DNA of 64,000 nt. Source: Eriocheir sinensis (lineage: Eukaryota > Arthropoda > Malacostraca > Decapoda > Varunidae). Below, one piece after another: positions 31,406 through 43,974 of the stretch. How positions within the stretch are numbered: position 1 is the stretch's first letter; each line of letters starts with the position of its first letter. The notes beneath the pieces are model-generated. The model worked only from the letters and a program-made list of their open reading frames with translations, was not told where the DNA came from and did not search any database. The stretch spans positions 40,001 to 104,000 of the forward strand of contig NW_026112152.1 in the NCBI RefSeq assembly GCF_024679095.1, in the 5' to 3' direction. A program made the position numbers and the translations under genes.

Positions 31406-31689
31406 ATCGAACAGGTAGGTGAGTCCCTTCACAAACGCAGAGCAGTCAAACCCTCCCCCTGCACCTGCCCCTCCCACCCAGCATCCTACTCCTTCAACAT
31501 CACTCTGGAGGGTAAGGAGAATATCAGGGCGTAGACCTTCACAGTGGTGGCCACCCTCTGGGCGTGGGTGTGCTGCTGAGGATGTTGGTGTTTGTCCTCC
31601 TCCTCCTCGTCCAGTGGGCGATAGTGCCTGACGTACTCCTTCAGCAGCTCCAGAATGCTTGTTATTCCGGGAGACATGGATGCTACGGC
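31406..31689 (-). CDS. SYCP2-like exon with an internal frame conflict
   Basis: The acceptor TTCCCCCAG|GCC opens in phase 0 with SPGITSILELLKEYVRHYR. The donor GAT|GTAAGT closes in phase 0 with FVKGLTYLFD, which fits the next exon. The two ends are in different frames: 284 nt is 2 mod 3. Either the sequence carries a one-base indel near 31520, or a very short intron is removed. A good acceptor, TTACCCTCCAG, lies inside; using it with AGG|GTGGCC removes 50 nt and restores the frame. A GA-rich stretch codes for a run of Glu and Asp. Confidence 0.45.
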
Positions 31690-31888
31690 CTGGGGGAATG
31701 TGGCGATTGATATGAGTTGCTGTGTGTTGCTTGAGAACGAGACGCACTACAGCTTGCATAAAGGAACAACAGTTCATCAGTAAAGAGGAACTGAACATAA
31801 GAACAAAAGGAGTCTGCAGAAGGCGGTGGGCATATATAATGACTAATAAACAAGTGGAGGAGTTAGAGGCCATGCTACAGCCTGATGA

Positions 31889-32002
<114 letters not shown>

Positions 32003-32086
32003 TGATGAGTCAGGGCTTTAGGACTAGGGAGATTGTCTGACCTATCAAAACTAATTCAGGTATATAACTAGTGGAACACCCTAAAG

Positions 32087-33240
32087 CAGGGGTTCTCAGC
32101 CAGGGGGAAATTCTCCCAAGGAGGAGGAATTTCAGGGTGTCACAGGGGATTTGCATCACAGATCAGACATCTGGAGTATTGATCTGTCATTGCCTTCCAG
32201 CTCCCCGGGCAGCACATATTGCAGTGAGAATCTGTTACCTGCTGCAGCAGCCTATCAGGCCCAACAAGCCCCTCAACCATGAGGCTCAAAACAGCTTAAC
32301 CATTGACAGGGCCGCCACACTTACACTCTCCCAAGGCCTCCTGCCATGAGTACCCCCCCCCCCACCCCACCCCGGTATTGACTGGGGCACCCCCCCCTCC
32401 AGGAGAGCTGTTTCATGTTCACTGTTCATATGTTTGCTGGTTTTCAAAAGGAAATGTAACTGAGTGAGCATTTGAGCTTAGAGATGAACTCAAATTGTTC
32501 TTTCTAAGTTGAGGGTAAGATGGAATTATTTGCCCGGCTGGATGTAAGGAATGGGTCATGCACCTCGCCTATTTGGCTGACATCTTTGAGCAGCTGAATA
32601 AACTGAAGCTTCAGATGCAAGGAAGGAATACAAACATAATAAAGTCATGGCTTCCTTGAAAGCTTTCAGGAGCAAGCTGGAAAATTAGCAGCAATATAAA
32701 AATTGTTGTAATGTTTGAGATCATTTCTTGCTGATGATGGTGAAGATCAAAGGCTTTAACAATTTGCAAGAAATAAAATTGTGTGGCATTTGACAGCACC
32801 GGGAAAAGAATTCAGCCAATGTTTTCTTGACCTCAGTGACGATGAGTTGGATTTAGTGCAAAACCCATTCAATTTATCAGCTAAAAAAAGTTCTTGATGC
32901 CTGTCATGATGAATTTATGGAGCTGGAGACTTATTCCAGAGCAAGAGATGTTCACTGAGGAATCAGTTAACTCCTACCCTAAACTAGAATTAAGATCTAT
33001 CCATGCATTGCTTCCACTTGTATCAATATATCTTTGTGAGTAAGGCTTGTCAACTCTGGCAAATGAAAATGTGAAGAAAAGAAACAAAATTGGAGGTTGA
33101 AAATAAGCTGCACTGTGCCCTCTCAAGCCCTCCTCCGCGTGTCTCAGAACTGGCGAAGAAAATGCTATCACTGTTTTCCCACTGACTCTAACCTTCACCA
33201 GAACACAGTGAATCACAGTACAGCACCCAGGCATTATACT
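32087..33240 (+). pseudogene. hAT transposase relic (ZBED5-like)
   Basis: The left end CAGGGGTTCTCAGCC is a common hAT terminus. From 32520 on, shifted frames give LKLQMQGRNTNIIK, VMASLKAFRSKLE, YPCIASTCINISL-like and NENVKKRNK fragments. These match the C-terminal 'LNLQMQG...', 'YLCE..FS.L...K.K.RN' part of ZBED5-type hAT transposases. Heavily decayed. Confidence 0.6.
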
Positions 33241-33649
33241 CAATTTTTTGTTTACTCTGTTCAGTAATTTGTTCTAAATATATAAAAAAATAACTACTTT
33301 GCTTTTATTAATAGTTCTAAAAGTTAATCAACATTCTCCATTGCTATTAAACTCATAAAACTCCACTAGGAAAATAATCAAGTAAATGTACAAGTTCAAA
33401 CATGGAAAAGTCAACGATTTTCAATATAATATCATGTGTATGATTTGGATTGAACTTTTGCATCAGACAGTCTTGGAAAGGGAACAGACATTCTGACATG
33501 GTGAAATGGAGGCACTGGCCAGACAAAAAGGCTGGGAACACTGGCAGCCAGGGAGCGAGAAATGGAAGACAGGCAGGTAAAGGTACAGGTAAAGTTGGGG
33601 GCATGCACTATAGCAGCAGCGGCGCTCAACTCCGTCCCGTTGGCTCTTT

Positions 33650-33910
33650 GAGCCAGTGGTGAGAGGGCACCCTAACCCCTCTGCTGCGATTGGCATGGAT
33701 TTGGCCTTCACTGGTAGCCTGGTAACATACAGTCCCAGGTCTTTCTCTGCCTCTGTGGTGGATAGTGGAGTGTTTCCCTTGTGGTATTGGTATGCTGGAT
33801 TTCCTCTCAAAGTGCATGACTACATTTTTCTTTATTGAATTGTAGCAGCCACTTTTTGTTCCATTCCTGTAGCTTGGTGAGGTCTTCTTGTAGGAAATCC
33901 ATTGTCAAGG
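33650..33910 (-). pseudogene. LINE fragment (post-RT region)
   Basis: The minus strand reads DFLQEDLTKLQEWNKKWLL, FNKEKC, GNPAYQYHKGNTPLSTTEAE and KDLGLYV, the segment after the FADD box in CR1-like LINEs. Confidence 0.6.
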
Positions 33911-33934
33911 GGTTAACCCGACACAGAGCCATTG

Positions 33935-34110
33935 CAAAATCCAGGTTACCACAGTTTACCTTCCCCAGGTGTCCCCAGGTACCCATTTATTAACCAGCCA
34001 GAAAGGAAGGATGAACAGCTGGGTGGGCTGCACGCCAAGTGCCCAGGCTGGGATTCGAACCCAGACCCACAGATTTGTAGTCAGAGACGCTAACCACTGC
34101 ACTGTGGAGA
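33935..34110 (-). mobile_element. SINE family 3 (tRNA-derived), copy 1
   Basis: Minus-strand head with GCAGTGGTTAGCGTC and a B box GGTTCGAATCC, followed by GCCCACCCAGCTGTTCATCC and CCTGGGGAAGGTAAACTG. A second copy is at 43975-44222. Confidence 0.75.
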
Positions 34111-34179
34111 TTTAAAAACAAAACAGGAGTTAGGCATGATTTATGACTAGGGAGAAACAATGGTGTTGGGCTCTAGTAC

Positions 34180-34392
34180 CTGTTCCAGTTGTCCCAGCAG
34201 CACCTGTCCGCCCCCTTGCGTCTAGGCGGGGAACACCTGGCACGACACAAAGTCCTGCATGACCCTCTGGCTGGCGGCACAGGGGTCAGCGGGGTCCGTC
34301 CAGTGGGTGAGGGCCTCCCGCTCTGTGCAGGGACTTTCACCCTTGTCAGCCGCCCACTGCCTCGGCCATCCACTCATCATGCTGGCCTGGGG
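34180..34392 (-). pseudogene. Exon-like segment upstream of the SYCP2-like exons, with an in-frame stop
   Basis: Bounded by an acceptor (CCCCACAG just above 34392) and a donor (CAG|GTACTA just below 34180). Its end, QVLLGQLEQ, is in phase 0 with the AVASMSPGITS start of the next exon, but a TAG stands about 15 codons earlier, after QDFVSCQVFPA. It could be a 5' UTR exon with translation starting at the ATG in the next exon, a coding exon with a sequencing or real nonsense change, or the 3' end of another gene. The open stretch before the stop (MSGWPRQWAADKGESPCTE) is not recognised. Confidence 0.3.
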
Positions 34393-34422
34393 CTGTGGGG
34401 GGAAGGAGGAGGAGGAGGAGGT

Positions 34423-34842
34423 TAGGGTCCATATCCTTAAATGTATCCTGCTCCCATTACAACTATTTCCCAAAGCCACAGAGAAGATTAACCGGGTTGT
34501 CATGGGTGATTTTTCCTGTTCAAGATGCAGAATCCGTGTTCAAACTATGAGTAGCATCACAAAATAATCCACGGCAATCCCAACAACCTAAACAACAGAC
34601 AAACTGAGGCGCTTACAGGTCCATATTCTTAAACATATCAGACTCCCATAACAACTTTTACCCAAGGCCACAGAGAAAACTAACCAGGTTTTCATGGGTG
34701 AGTTTTCCCATTCAAGATGCAGAAGCCATATTAAAACTATCACTAACATCGCAAAACAATCCATGGCAATCCCAGCAACTTCTACGAGAGTATATTCGAA
34801 AAGGCGAACTGAGGCGCCGATATATGTTTTAGAATATGGACT
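34423..34842. mobile_element. TIR element made of two direct units
   Basis: GGTCCATATCCTTAAATGTA at 34424 and GGTCCATATTCTTAAACATA at 34617 start two units of about 190 bp. The right edge is the inverse (GTCCATATTCTAAAACATA). Both units share CACAGAGAA, TTCAAGATGCAGAA and CCATGGCAATCCCA-like words. No ORF. Confidence 0.6.
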
Positions 34843-35428
34843 CAAGACTGGTCATATCAAAGAGCCCATAGGAGGAAAGAAATGGTTATGACTGGCTATG
34901 TTAAAGAGCCCAGATGAGGCATATAGTGTACAAGGGAGACCTGACATTGTTATAGTTTAGAGAAAATCGTGTGCCTGGGGCTGTGGGGGAAGGGTGTGTG
35001 TGTGTGAGGGGGGGGGTTGGGGTGGGGTCATGGGTGACTTTCTGTTAAAACACCCAACTTACACTATAGTAGAGGTGTGTTCTGGGTATTGATAATTTAA
35101 AGAAGAGACACCTATTTAACGGGGCTTCACCCCTCGACCCCCTTCTATCAAAAACCATGAACCATCGACCTTTGCTTATAATTTATGGGTCCAAAAACAA
35201 ATAATGCGATGGCCATAAGCAACAGTAACATGTATAGGCTATTTTGATGCTTGTTTCCAATTCCTTTTTTTGTGTGTGGACGCGCCTTGCTTACCCTGGA
35301 AATAAAACTACCCGTGGAAGTGTCTTAAATTATATGTTGAATATATACCTACGAATGTCTTGTCAAACACGCGACGACGCGCCGCCTCGCCTCTGTGGCC
35401 GCGTCGAGGCTGATCCGTGACAGTTCAA
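34843..35428. other. Intergenic stretch, nothing recognised
   Basis: A G-rich interruption at 34975-35025; otherwise no gene or repeat end was identified. Confidence 0.4.
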
Positions 35429-35608
35429 CGTTGCCAGATTGTCGTACTCTGCCTCTTGTGTTTGCCGATTTCCGACCCAAAAACTGCTTTCATCACCCAA
35501 ATAACTGCCTTCATATGATTGTCGTTTAAATGGTTAATTATTGGTGCTTCTTGGCAACAGTTATGGGCCAGAAACCGGTAAATACGCGGCTCTGATAATC
35601 TGACAACG
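35429..35608. mobile_element. Short MITE (CGTTGCCAAATTATCG family), copy 2
   Basis: Ends CGTTGCCAGATTGTCGTAC and, inverted, CGTTGTCAGATTATCAG; 180 bp and diverged from copy 1. Confidence 0.55.
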
Positions 35609-35842
35609 GTGCGGCGCGACTGACTGCCGCTGCTGTGTCGGTTCGTTTCTTTTGTTTCAAGTTTTATAATTACTTGTGAGGGGAAAGGCTCATCAGCTGC
35701 AGATTATTAAAATACAGCAAAATGTGTCACAAAAGAAGAGCTTCGGCCTCTACTAACGCTAAACAAAGTTCTCGTCAAAACAGTAAATTAACCATCGATC
35801 AATTATTTTAATAATTATAATAATATAAGGTATTATATTTAT

Positions 35843-38507
35843 TTATAAAATTAAGCTAAAGGTGTCACACAAGAATTTTCGACGCTCGTCATACGTCAAG
35901 TTACGGAGCGCTGGAATTTGTTTGGTTGCTCGTCGCTGTATCCTTTCTAGCAAAACTTGATCTCTGATATAATTCGGTGACCAGAACTGAACGGCGTATT
36001 CTAGGTGTGGTCTTACAAATGCTAAATATAATCTCTTCATAAGTTCGGGTGATTTATAATCAAAGTTTCTTGAGATTAATCCCAACATCATATTGGCTTT
36101 TTACTCGCCGCAGAACATTGATCACTCATTTCAACCAGGTAGCTGCGGGGATCATGTTTCTTAAAGACCCCTATAAGCGAATTAATGAGAAAAAAATCAT
36201 CGCTCACACAAACCATTTCATAATATATATCAACGCATTAGTGATCAATTTATTCATCATCTATTTTGGGGGGTCTTTATCATGAAAAAAAAAAAAAATG
36301 GTCCGTCGCTGGTACATGGTAAAGCCACAAATTTGGCCCGTCGTTGCTACTGGGTTAAGAGTGTTACTGATAATGGCACCAAGATCTTTTTCTTGTTTTA
36401 CTTCGCTGAGCTCACGTCCTTGAAGCTGATATTTAAAGTTAGGATTCTTTCCACCTATGTGCATTACTTTACATTTATCTACGTTGAAACACATTTACCA
36501 TTTTTCGTTCCAGTCGGCAAGTCTTATTAAGTCTGATTGAATGTTCTCGCAATTTTTACTGTTCGTTACCGTACCTCCTAATTTGGTGTCGTCGGGGAAT
36601 TTGGCTACTTTTGACAGGATATCAGTCTCTAAATCGTTCACGTAAATTATGAATAGATGGTCACTAATACCGTGGGAACGCATTTTTTAAATAAGCCTAA
36701 CGTGGGGAACTTTGTCAAACGCTTTCTTAAAATCTAGGAAAATTACGTCATATGGGGCTCGGGCGTCCCAACTTGAATAAACGTCGTTGAAAAAAGTTAA
36801 TAAGTTGGTTAGGCAAGATCGATTACTACGAAATCCATGCTGATTATCAGTTATCAAATCATTTGTTTCGAGGAAAGTGATCATTTTATCCCTGATTATT
36901 TTTTCGAATAATTTAATTAGGATAGACGTAAGGCTGATAGGACGATAATTACTGGCTTGTTTTTTATCTCCTTTTTTAAATATCGGGGTAACATTGGCCT
37001 TTTTCCACTCGAGAGGCAGACTCGCCTGTGCTAATGACTTATTGAACATTAACGTCATGGGTGATTCTAGCTGTTGACTACATTCTCTTAACGCGCGAGG
37101 AGATAAATTGTCGGGGCCCGGAGATATATTTGAATCTACTTTTTGCAGGTACGCACGCACTTCATTGATATCGATTTCGGTCAACGCAAGCTTATGATCT
37201 TCAGGGCCTTGAAAAATAGTCCCCGGGGCTGGGATCGATGTCATGTTCTCTTTTGTGAATACGCTACTAAAGGTTGAATTTAGGACCGACGCCATGCCTT
37301 TATCATCATTAATCGTATCGCCATTTACTAATAGTGGGCCGATATTATTTTTTCAAGTTTTTTTGCTTCTTATGTAACTGAAAAATAATCTGGGATTTTT
37401 CTTCGCATCAAGTGATATTTTCATCTCATATTCGCGTTTCTGTTTTCTGATTTTCCTTTCGCACTCTCTCTTGATATTGATATAATTAGTATGATCCTGT
37501 GAAGTGTGTGACAGTTTAAATTTCTTATACATTTTTCTCTTTTCGACGATGATTTTCCGCAGGTAATTAGTCATCCACAACGGCTTTTGATTCTGTGTCC
37601 TTTGTGGCTTGAGTGGGATGAAGTTATTTACGCTCGCTGTGATTTGTGCAGTAAAACGATTATACATTTCTTGAACGACGACGTTATTGCGCAAATGATT
37701 CCAATTTACTGAAGCCAATTCTCTTCTTAGGTCCGTAAACTTTGCTCTACTATAGTTAAGTATTAAGAGTGAATTTTACCTTGCTTTTGTTTCAATATTC
37801 AAAACGCATCTGATTATGTTGTGATCACTGCTTGCAAATGGCTCGCCAACCTCACAGGCGGTTATGAGGTGGCTGTCGGTCGTGAAGACTAAATCCAGAG
37901 TGTTATTTCCTCGCGTCGGCGCGGTAACTGTTTGATAAAGAAATGTATCTTGCGCAAAATTTATTAATCTATCTCCTTCCCTGTCGGCAGATAGTGCAGA
38001 CCAGTTAACAGAGGGGTTATTGAAGTCGCCGCATATTATTGCATTTCTGTTTCTGATAATTTTATTTAACTCTGCGTAGAGATTTCCATCAATGTCTTCA
38101 TTTGATTTAGGAGGTCGGCAAACTACGCCCAGAACATACTTTTCATTATTGATCGTCGCTTGTACATACAATGAATCATAAGCCTCTGTTTCGGTTGTGT
38201 TAAGCTGAATGACATCTAAATTACCTTTAGCATATATTATTACACCTCCACCTTTTTTTTTGTGTAGACGACACTTAGCAAACGCATTGTAACCATTGAT
38301 AGCTACTTCACTTAACTGAGGCTTGTCACGTGTATTCAGCCATGTTTCTGTGATCAAAATGAAGTCGGGTTTTTCAGTAATTGCATGAATTAACAAGTGG
38401 CTACGCTTCTGAATAATGCCACGGCCAATTCCTTTTTTTTTTTTTTTTACGTCGCGGCCTATTGCGGCGGTAGGCTTCTTCCCGGTGGATCCTGATGGTC
38501 GGTCCAA
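35843..38507 (-). mobile_element. CR1-like LINE, copy B, decayed
   Basis: Endonuclease at 38507-37776 (DFILITETWLNT, GGGVIIYAKGNLD, AIICGDFNNPSVNW, FASSDHNIIRCV), the post-EN region at 37718-37353, RT at 37295-36495 (SPGPDNLSPRALRE, NYRPISLTSILIKLFEKII, QHGFRSNRSCLTNLL, VIFLDFKKAFDKVPH, KFPDDTKLG) and the C-terminal block at 36091-35843. FADD has become FPDD. A 200-bp AT-rich insertion lies at about 36105-36300. It is related to, but distinct from, copy A. Confidence 0.82.
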
Positions 38508-38790
38508 AGCTTCTTTCCGGTGGGTCCTGATGGTCGGCCCAGCCAGTTCTGGCGCAGGCGAGTGTTTAAAGTGGCGCCATCTTTCATTGGCTCATGCTGC
38601 CCTCCCAGAGCTCATCTTTGATCCTAGAATCTAGAGTCCGGGTTGATAGGTGGTCTTCTGGACAGCATGTGGGTAGTTTTAAGCCACTCGGCGGCGGCTG
38701 AAAAATCCCAGCTTGGTAGCACCGGTCGGGGATTGAACTCGCGTCTTCCTGAACGCGGGGCCGTCTCGCTATCCGTTCAGCCACCGCCTC
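38433..38790 (-). mobile_element. SINE family 1 copy (minus strand)
   Basis: The T-run at 38433-38448 is its poly-A tail. The tRNA-like head is near 38790 (GAGGCGGTGGCTGAACGG on the minus strand). It is inserted between the endonuclease of CR1-like copy B and the ORF1 segment. Confidence 0.85.
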
Positions 38791-38939
38791 TCCATAGAAG
38801 ATGTTTAATTTATTCGCCGAGTGTGCGCCATATATCAACTGTCGTTTTACTGGAATAGTGCGGCAGACCCGACTAACTACAACTACCTCTACCTCACCAC
38901 CCACCTGTGTGGCTGTTGACCTGGCCGCTCCCTCAAAGC

Positions 38940-40060
38940 CCCTCACTTGTTGGGGGTCTGGTGACCTGACCGCTACCTCAGTGCCCTCACCTGTGAGGCT
39001 GTTGACCTGACTGCTACCTCAGTATCCCCCACCTGGGGGTTTGATGACCTGACGTCCTCCTCAGCACTACACACCTCTACTTCCCCCCTCACCTGAGACC
39101 TGACACTCCTACCTACGTGGACCTCACCGTCTTGGTGATGACTCCTCCCACTCCCAGCCAAACCGGAGGAAGTTTCCACACCTCGCTCCCGCTGCACCTG
39201 ACTTCTCTTCAACTCTTTCAAAACTTCCTCATCCAACACTCGGCCCAGCCTCGCCTTGCCTACACAATTTAGGTGAAGTCCATTGTTAGCAAACAGGCTC
39301 CTGTCATAAAAATAAAATAAAATGAATAAAATTATCCCAGACGTCCACAAACATGACTCCTCACTACTACACCAATGCCTGTCACGTTCGTTAATCCCCA
39401 GCATTCTACTGAGAATAAGGGAACTAACATCGTGCCGAGGGAGCAAAACACACACAACTGAACGCCGCCTGCTGTCCCTCAGCTTCCCGATAAACTTCCT
39501 ATACTTGCCTAGAACCTCCTCTGACCTACCTTTCCCTACATTGTTTGTTCCGACCAGATAAACAAACACTGTCTCCTCTGAGGTAGTGACGACTAAGTCG
39601 TCAACCTTCTCAGCTACATGCTCAATTCTACGCCCAGGAAATACTACATGCCTACGCCTTGCTCCCTTCCTACAAAACTCCTGGTCCTGCTGTCTAACTA
39701 AACTATCACCTACAAGAACGATGCTAGGATCGCTCTCAACTTGGTCTCCTAACACCTGGAACTTGTTCCTCGTCACGACACCACTGTAGCTAACATCTGC
39801 CGCTTCAGCCTTACTCCCTTTTTTTTAAACTGCTGGAAGGAATCTAAGGTATCTACCTTCTTTTCTACCTCATCTACTCTATCTTCCAGCCTTTCTACCT
39901 TCTCAACAACCTTCAACTCACCCTCACCGACACTCGCTCCATCTAATCCAAACACACCCTCTAGAAACTGTAGCTTGCTATCAAGCGCTTCTAAATTAAC
40001 ACTTACGTTGTGTTCAGTTTCACAGAAGAAACACAGTATATTCACCGTTTTCCTTGTTGA
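38940..40060 (-). pseudogene. LINE ORF1 with coiled coil and SGNH-type esterase
   Basis: The upstream part (40045-39830) is a coiled coil (KLQFLEGVFG, VVEKVERLEDRVDEVEKK). The downstream part (39776-38973) has SIVLVGDSLVRQQDQ (block I, GDS), VYLVGTNNVGKG (GxN block) and NGLHLNCVGKARLGRVLD (D-x-x-H-like block). SGNH-hydrolase ORF1 proteins are known in CR1-clade LINEs. It may be the ORF1 of copy B, separated by the SINE, or of another copy. Confidence 0.65.
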
Positions 40061-40106
40061 GGAAGTCCTTCGTAAACTCCCTCCTGCAAGACACGCAAAC
40101 TAGGGG

Positions 40107-40472
40107 GAGGCGGTGGCTGAATCGACAGAGTAACACCACCGCGTTCAGGAGGACGCCAGTTCAATCCCCGCCCGGTGCCACCAAGCTGGGATTTTTCAGC
40201 CGCCGTCGAGTGGCTTAAAACTACCCACATGCTGTCCAGAAGACCACCTATCAACCCGGACTCTAGGTTCTAGGATTAAAGATGAGCTCCGGGAGGGCAG
40301 CATGAGCCAATGCAAGATGGCGCCACTATAAACACTCGCCAGCGCCAGAACGGGCTGGGCCGACCATCAGGACCCACCGGGAAAAAGCCTTGGGCCGATC
40401 ATCAGGCCCCAAAGCCTACCGGTGCTATAGGCCGCGACGTAAAAAACAAAAAAAAAAAACAAAAAAAAAAAA
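40107..40472 (+). mobile_element. SINE family 1 copy (plus strand)
   Basis: Head GGCGGTGGCTGAATCG, body GAGCTCCGGGAGGGCAG and GATGGCGCCACTATAAACAC, tail GCCGCGACGTAAAAAAC with A-runs. Confidence 0.85.
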
Positions 40473-40559
40473 CGAAGCGCTGAGCGTACGGCATATTGAC
40501 CTGACTGCCACGGAGAGGAAACCAAACGTGACCTCCTGCTACGAACTCTCGAGACACAT

Positions 40560-40985
40560 TCAAGGAGGAGGAGGAGAACGAAGAGGATGATGAGGGAGAG
40601 GAGGAAGGGGTAGGGGCCAGGGGAGAATGAGAAGAGAAAGAAATGTGTGGGGGCAAGGCAGAGGAGCTCGAGGAGGGGGAAGGAGAGAAGGAAGAGGAAG
40701 AGGGGGAAGGGGAGGGAGTCTGGACGGAGGAGGAAGGAGAGGAAGGTAGAGTGTCCGGGGACGACGACGAGGAAGGCCCCTCGTGAGATGGGAGAGAGGC
40801 AGCGGGAGGAGGGGGAGGGGGGAGAAGAGAGGGGGGAGGAGGGGGGATAGGAGAAGGAGGAGGAAGGGAAGAGGACAAGGCTGAGAGGGGCGGGGAGGCG
40901 ACGGGGCTGGGTCGTGCTGGGGTGCTGAGGCGTGAAGGGGGGAGCGGTAGAGAGGGCGAGGGGAGGGTGGGTAAGTGATCGTGAT
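40560..40985 (+). repeat. Purine-rich low-complexity tract
   Basis: GGA/GAGG-rich for over 400 bp. It creates Pro/Ser-rich open frames on the minus strand that I do not treat as genes. Confidence 0.8.
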
Positions 40986-41307
40986 CAAATCGTATCTCAC
41001 CGTAACCAATTGGATTCAAGTCTGAGGATAATCGTAGCATATCGTAGCGTTTCGTAGTGCTTCGTAATGTTTGACCCATGGAATCCTCATTTCTTACTCT
41101 CCCTCTCTCTTTACTCCACTCTATTTCTCTCCTTTCCCGCACAAATGACTAAACCCATTCCCCCGCCTGACCTCGTGAATAATGTGGCGTTTCGGTATAC
41201 AGCAGCAGCAGCAGAAGAGGAGGTTCGTTCAACATTCGGGGACGCCTGTCAGAGCTTTTCGGCGTATATATTAATGAACGGGGACAGAGTTGCGAGACGC
41301 CCTTACT

Positions 41308-41901
<594 letters not shown>

Positions 41902-42081
41902 TATATTTACATGACCTGATCCATAAATGAAAAGCCAGTGTCTCTGAAATAGACTTTTCAGCTTTGAGTCAAACCCTGTCACGTAGTGCATTCTTGTGGA
42001 AATTAATGTTTTGTTGTTTGTCAAATTGTCGTCAGCTGTGTTTTTCTGTCTATATTAGAGGAATGGCTGAGCTCAGGTGGT

Positions 42082-42176
42082 TCAGTTGAAGTGTAGGGGA
42101 ATCTCCATGACGGGCCCAGCCTTCCGAGGGTTCTTCATCCATACAGCCAACGTCTTCTTGACCAAATCAAACACAC
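42082..42176 (-). CDS. Tan-like gene exon 8 (last coding exon)
   Basis: Acceptor TTTGCAG|GTG. It completes Gly and then reads VFDLVKKTLAVWMKNPRK through a TGA stop at 42084-42082. The length and the hydrophobic final strand (LAVWM) agree with the C terminus of the family. No clear polyadenylation signal was seen in the 180 bp before the AT microsatellite at 41798-41894. Confidence 0.85.
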
Positions 42177-42518
42177 CTGCAAAGTGACCATCAACAGGTT
42201 GGCAGCAGCACCTGACAATGAACACACACTGAGCTGGATGAAAAATTACATATACTGCAACTGACAGATGAGAACAGTGATGACAGATGAAGTCTTTTCA
42301 GAACGGGGCTGGCAGGGGTGCGGTGTATGGCTTACAGCTGACCTCACGGTGGCTTGTTGGTGAGCAAGGCAGCACTGTCTTGTAACCCTGGCAGAGCTGT
42401 GTGGTCCTGGCCAGTACTTAGCTGGAGGGACTCTTCAATATCCATTTTTTATCTCACAGAGGGAAGTTATTCAAAACCTAACCTAATCTAAACTAGACGC
42501 ATAGCTCTCTGAGAGTGC

Positions 42519-43622
42519 GCACCTCTGCCAAAGATCGTCCTGAAAATTGGTATGGGCATCAACTGTGATCCTATGCATCATATGGAAGCATTTGTTTCGA
42601 AATTTCATGAAATTCTATTTTTTTTAAACTTCGACCTTGGGCGAACTTTTTGAGGTCAAGGTCAAAGGTCAAGGCCATGCAATGTGTATCATATGGAAGC
42701 ATTTGTTTTGAAATTTGATGAAATTCTATTTTTTTGGAAACTGACCTTGGGCGAAGTTTTCGAGGTCAAGGTCAAAGGTCAAGGTCAAGGCCATGCAAGG
42801 TGCGTCTTTCCATGAGCTAAAATATGAACCAGGTCTGAAATCTCTACGATGATGAGAACCGAAGTTATGGCCAATCAGACGTTTTCTGCGACCCTGACCA
42901 TTGACCTTGACATAAACAAAATAATGGGTTCTATTATGGATGGACACGCATCATAATATGGAAGCATTTGTTTTGAAATTTGATGAAATTCATTTTTTTG
43001 GAAACTTTGACCTTGGGCGAACTTTTCGAGGTCAAGGTCAAAGATCAAGGTCAAGGCCATGCAAGGTGCGTCTTTCCATGAGCTAAAATATGAACCAAGT
43101 CTGAAATCTCTACGATGACAGGAACCGAAGTTATGGCCAATCAGACGTTTTCTGCGACCCTGACCATTGACTTTTGACATAAAAAGAATTAATGGGTTCT
43201 ATTATGGATGGACACGCATCATAATATGGAAGCATTTGTTTTGAAATTTGATGAAATTCAATTTTTTGGGAAACTTTGACCTTGGGCGAACTTTTCGAGG
43301 TCAAGGTCAAAGGTCAAGGTCAGGCAAGGTGCATATTTCCATGAGCTAAAATATGAACCAAATATGAAGTCTCTACGATGAAGAGAACCGAAGTTATGGT
43401 CAATCAGATGTTTTGTGCGACCTTGACCTTGACCTTTGACGTTTGACATAAAAAATTTAATGGGTTCTATTCTGGATGGACACGAAGCTTCCCTGAAAAA
43501 AAATTGGTTGAGATATCCGCAAAAAGTGTGTACAGGAGACTGCTCACAAACAAACAAACAAATAAAAAAAACTGACCGGACCGAAAATATAACCTCCTCC
43601 CAACTTCGTTGGCGGAGGTTAT
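42519..43622. mobile_element. TIR-flanked repeat with 268-bp units rich in AGGTCA
   Basis: The ends resemble each other when inverted (CACCTCTGCCAAAGA and AACCTCCGCCAACGA). Inside, GGAAGCATTTGTTTTGAAAT starts units at about 42688, 42955 and 43223, 267-268 bp apart, with a shortened one before. Each unit holds adjacent AGGTCA hexamers. It lies in the last intron of the Tan-like gene. Confidence 0.68.
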
Positions 43623-43665
43623 AAAGCCAACCTAACCTGACCTAACTCTCTCTCAGTGTACTAAC

Positions 43666-43865
43666 CAAGGGCCAGGGTCGAGCTGGGGGTCAGTTGGGGT
43701 TTCTCCTTGAAGATGGGGAACACAGGGTCTTTGGTGTCTGATAGCACCTCCAGCAGATCCGCCAGGTTTTTGGGGGCCGGGAACTGGCTTGCGCGGACCT
43801 CTCGGTGCTCGCTGCTGGCCTCGGGAGGACCACTCTTCTCCGGGATGCCTGTCAGGTGAAGGTAC
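43666..43865 (-). CDS. Tan-like gene exon 7
   Basis: 200 nt. The first base completes the Arg codon of exon 6. Motifs are RYLHLTGIPEK and LADLLEVLSDTKDPVFPIF, the usual 'dxxxPVFxxf' stretch near the C terminus. Acceptor GGCGCAG|GTA, donor CTTG|GTTAGT. It ends in phase 1. Confidence 0.88.
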
Positions 43866-43974
43866 CTGCGCCACGCCAAGCAGGAAACAGTTAATCAAGA
43901 ATATAGTTCATAATCTCTAATGTTCAATAATCATTTGGTAAGGTACGTAGAGTAAAAGTTTGGAGCATACACTA

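Noticed and set aside
34020..34110. Minus-strand tRNA-like segment as a tRNA gene
   Set aside because: It recurs with the same 3' body at 43975-44222, so it is a SINE head.
40402..41142. 246-codon Pro/Ser-rich minus-strand ORF
   Set aside because: It runs across a SINE tail and a purine-rich low-complexity tract; no domain is visible.
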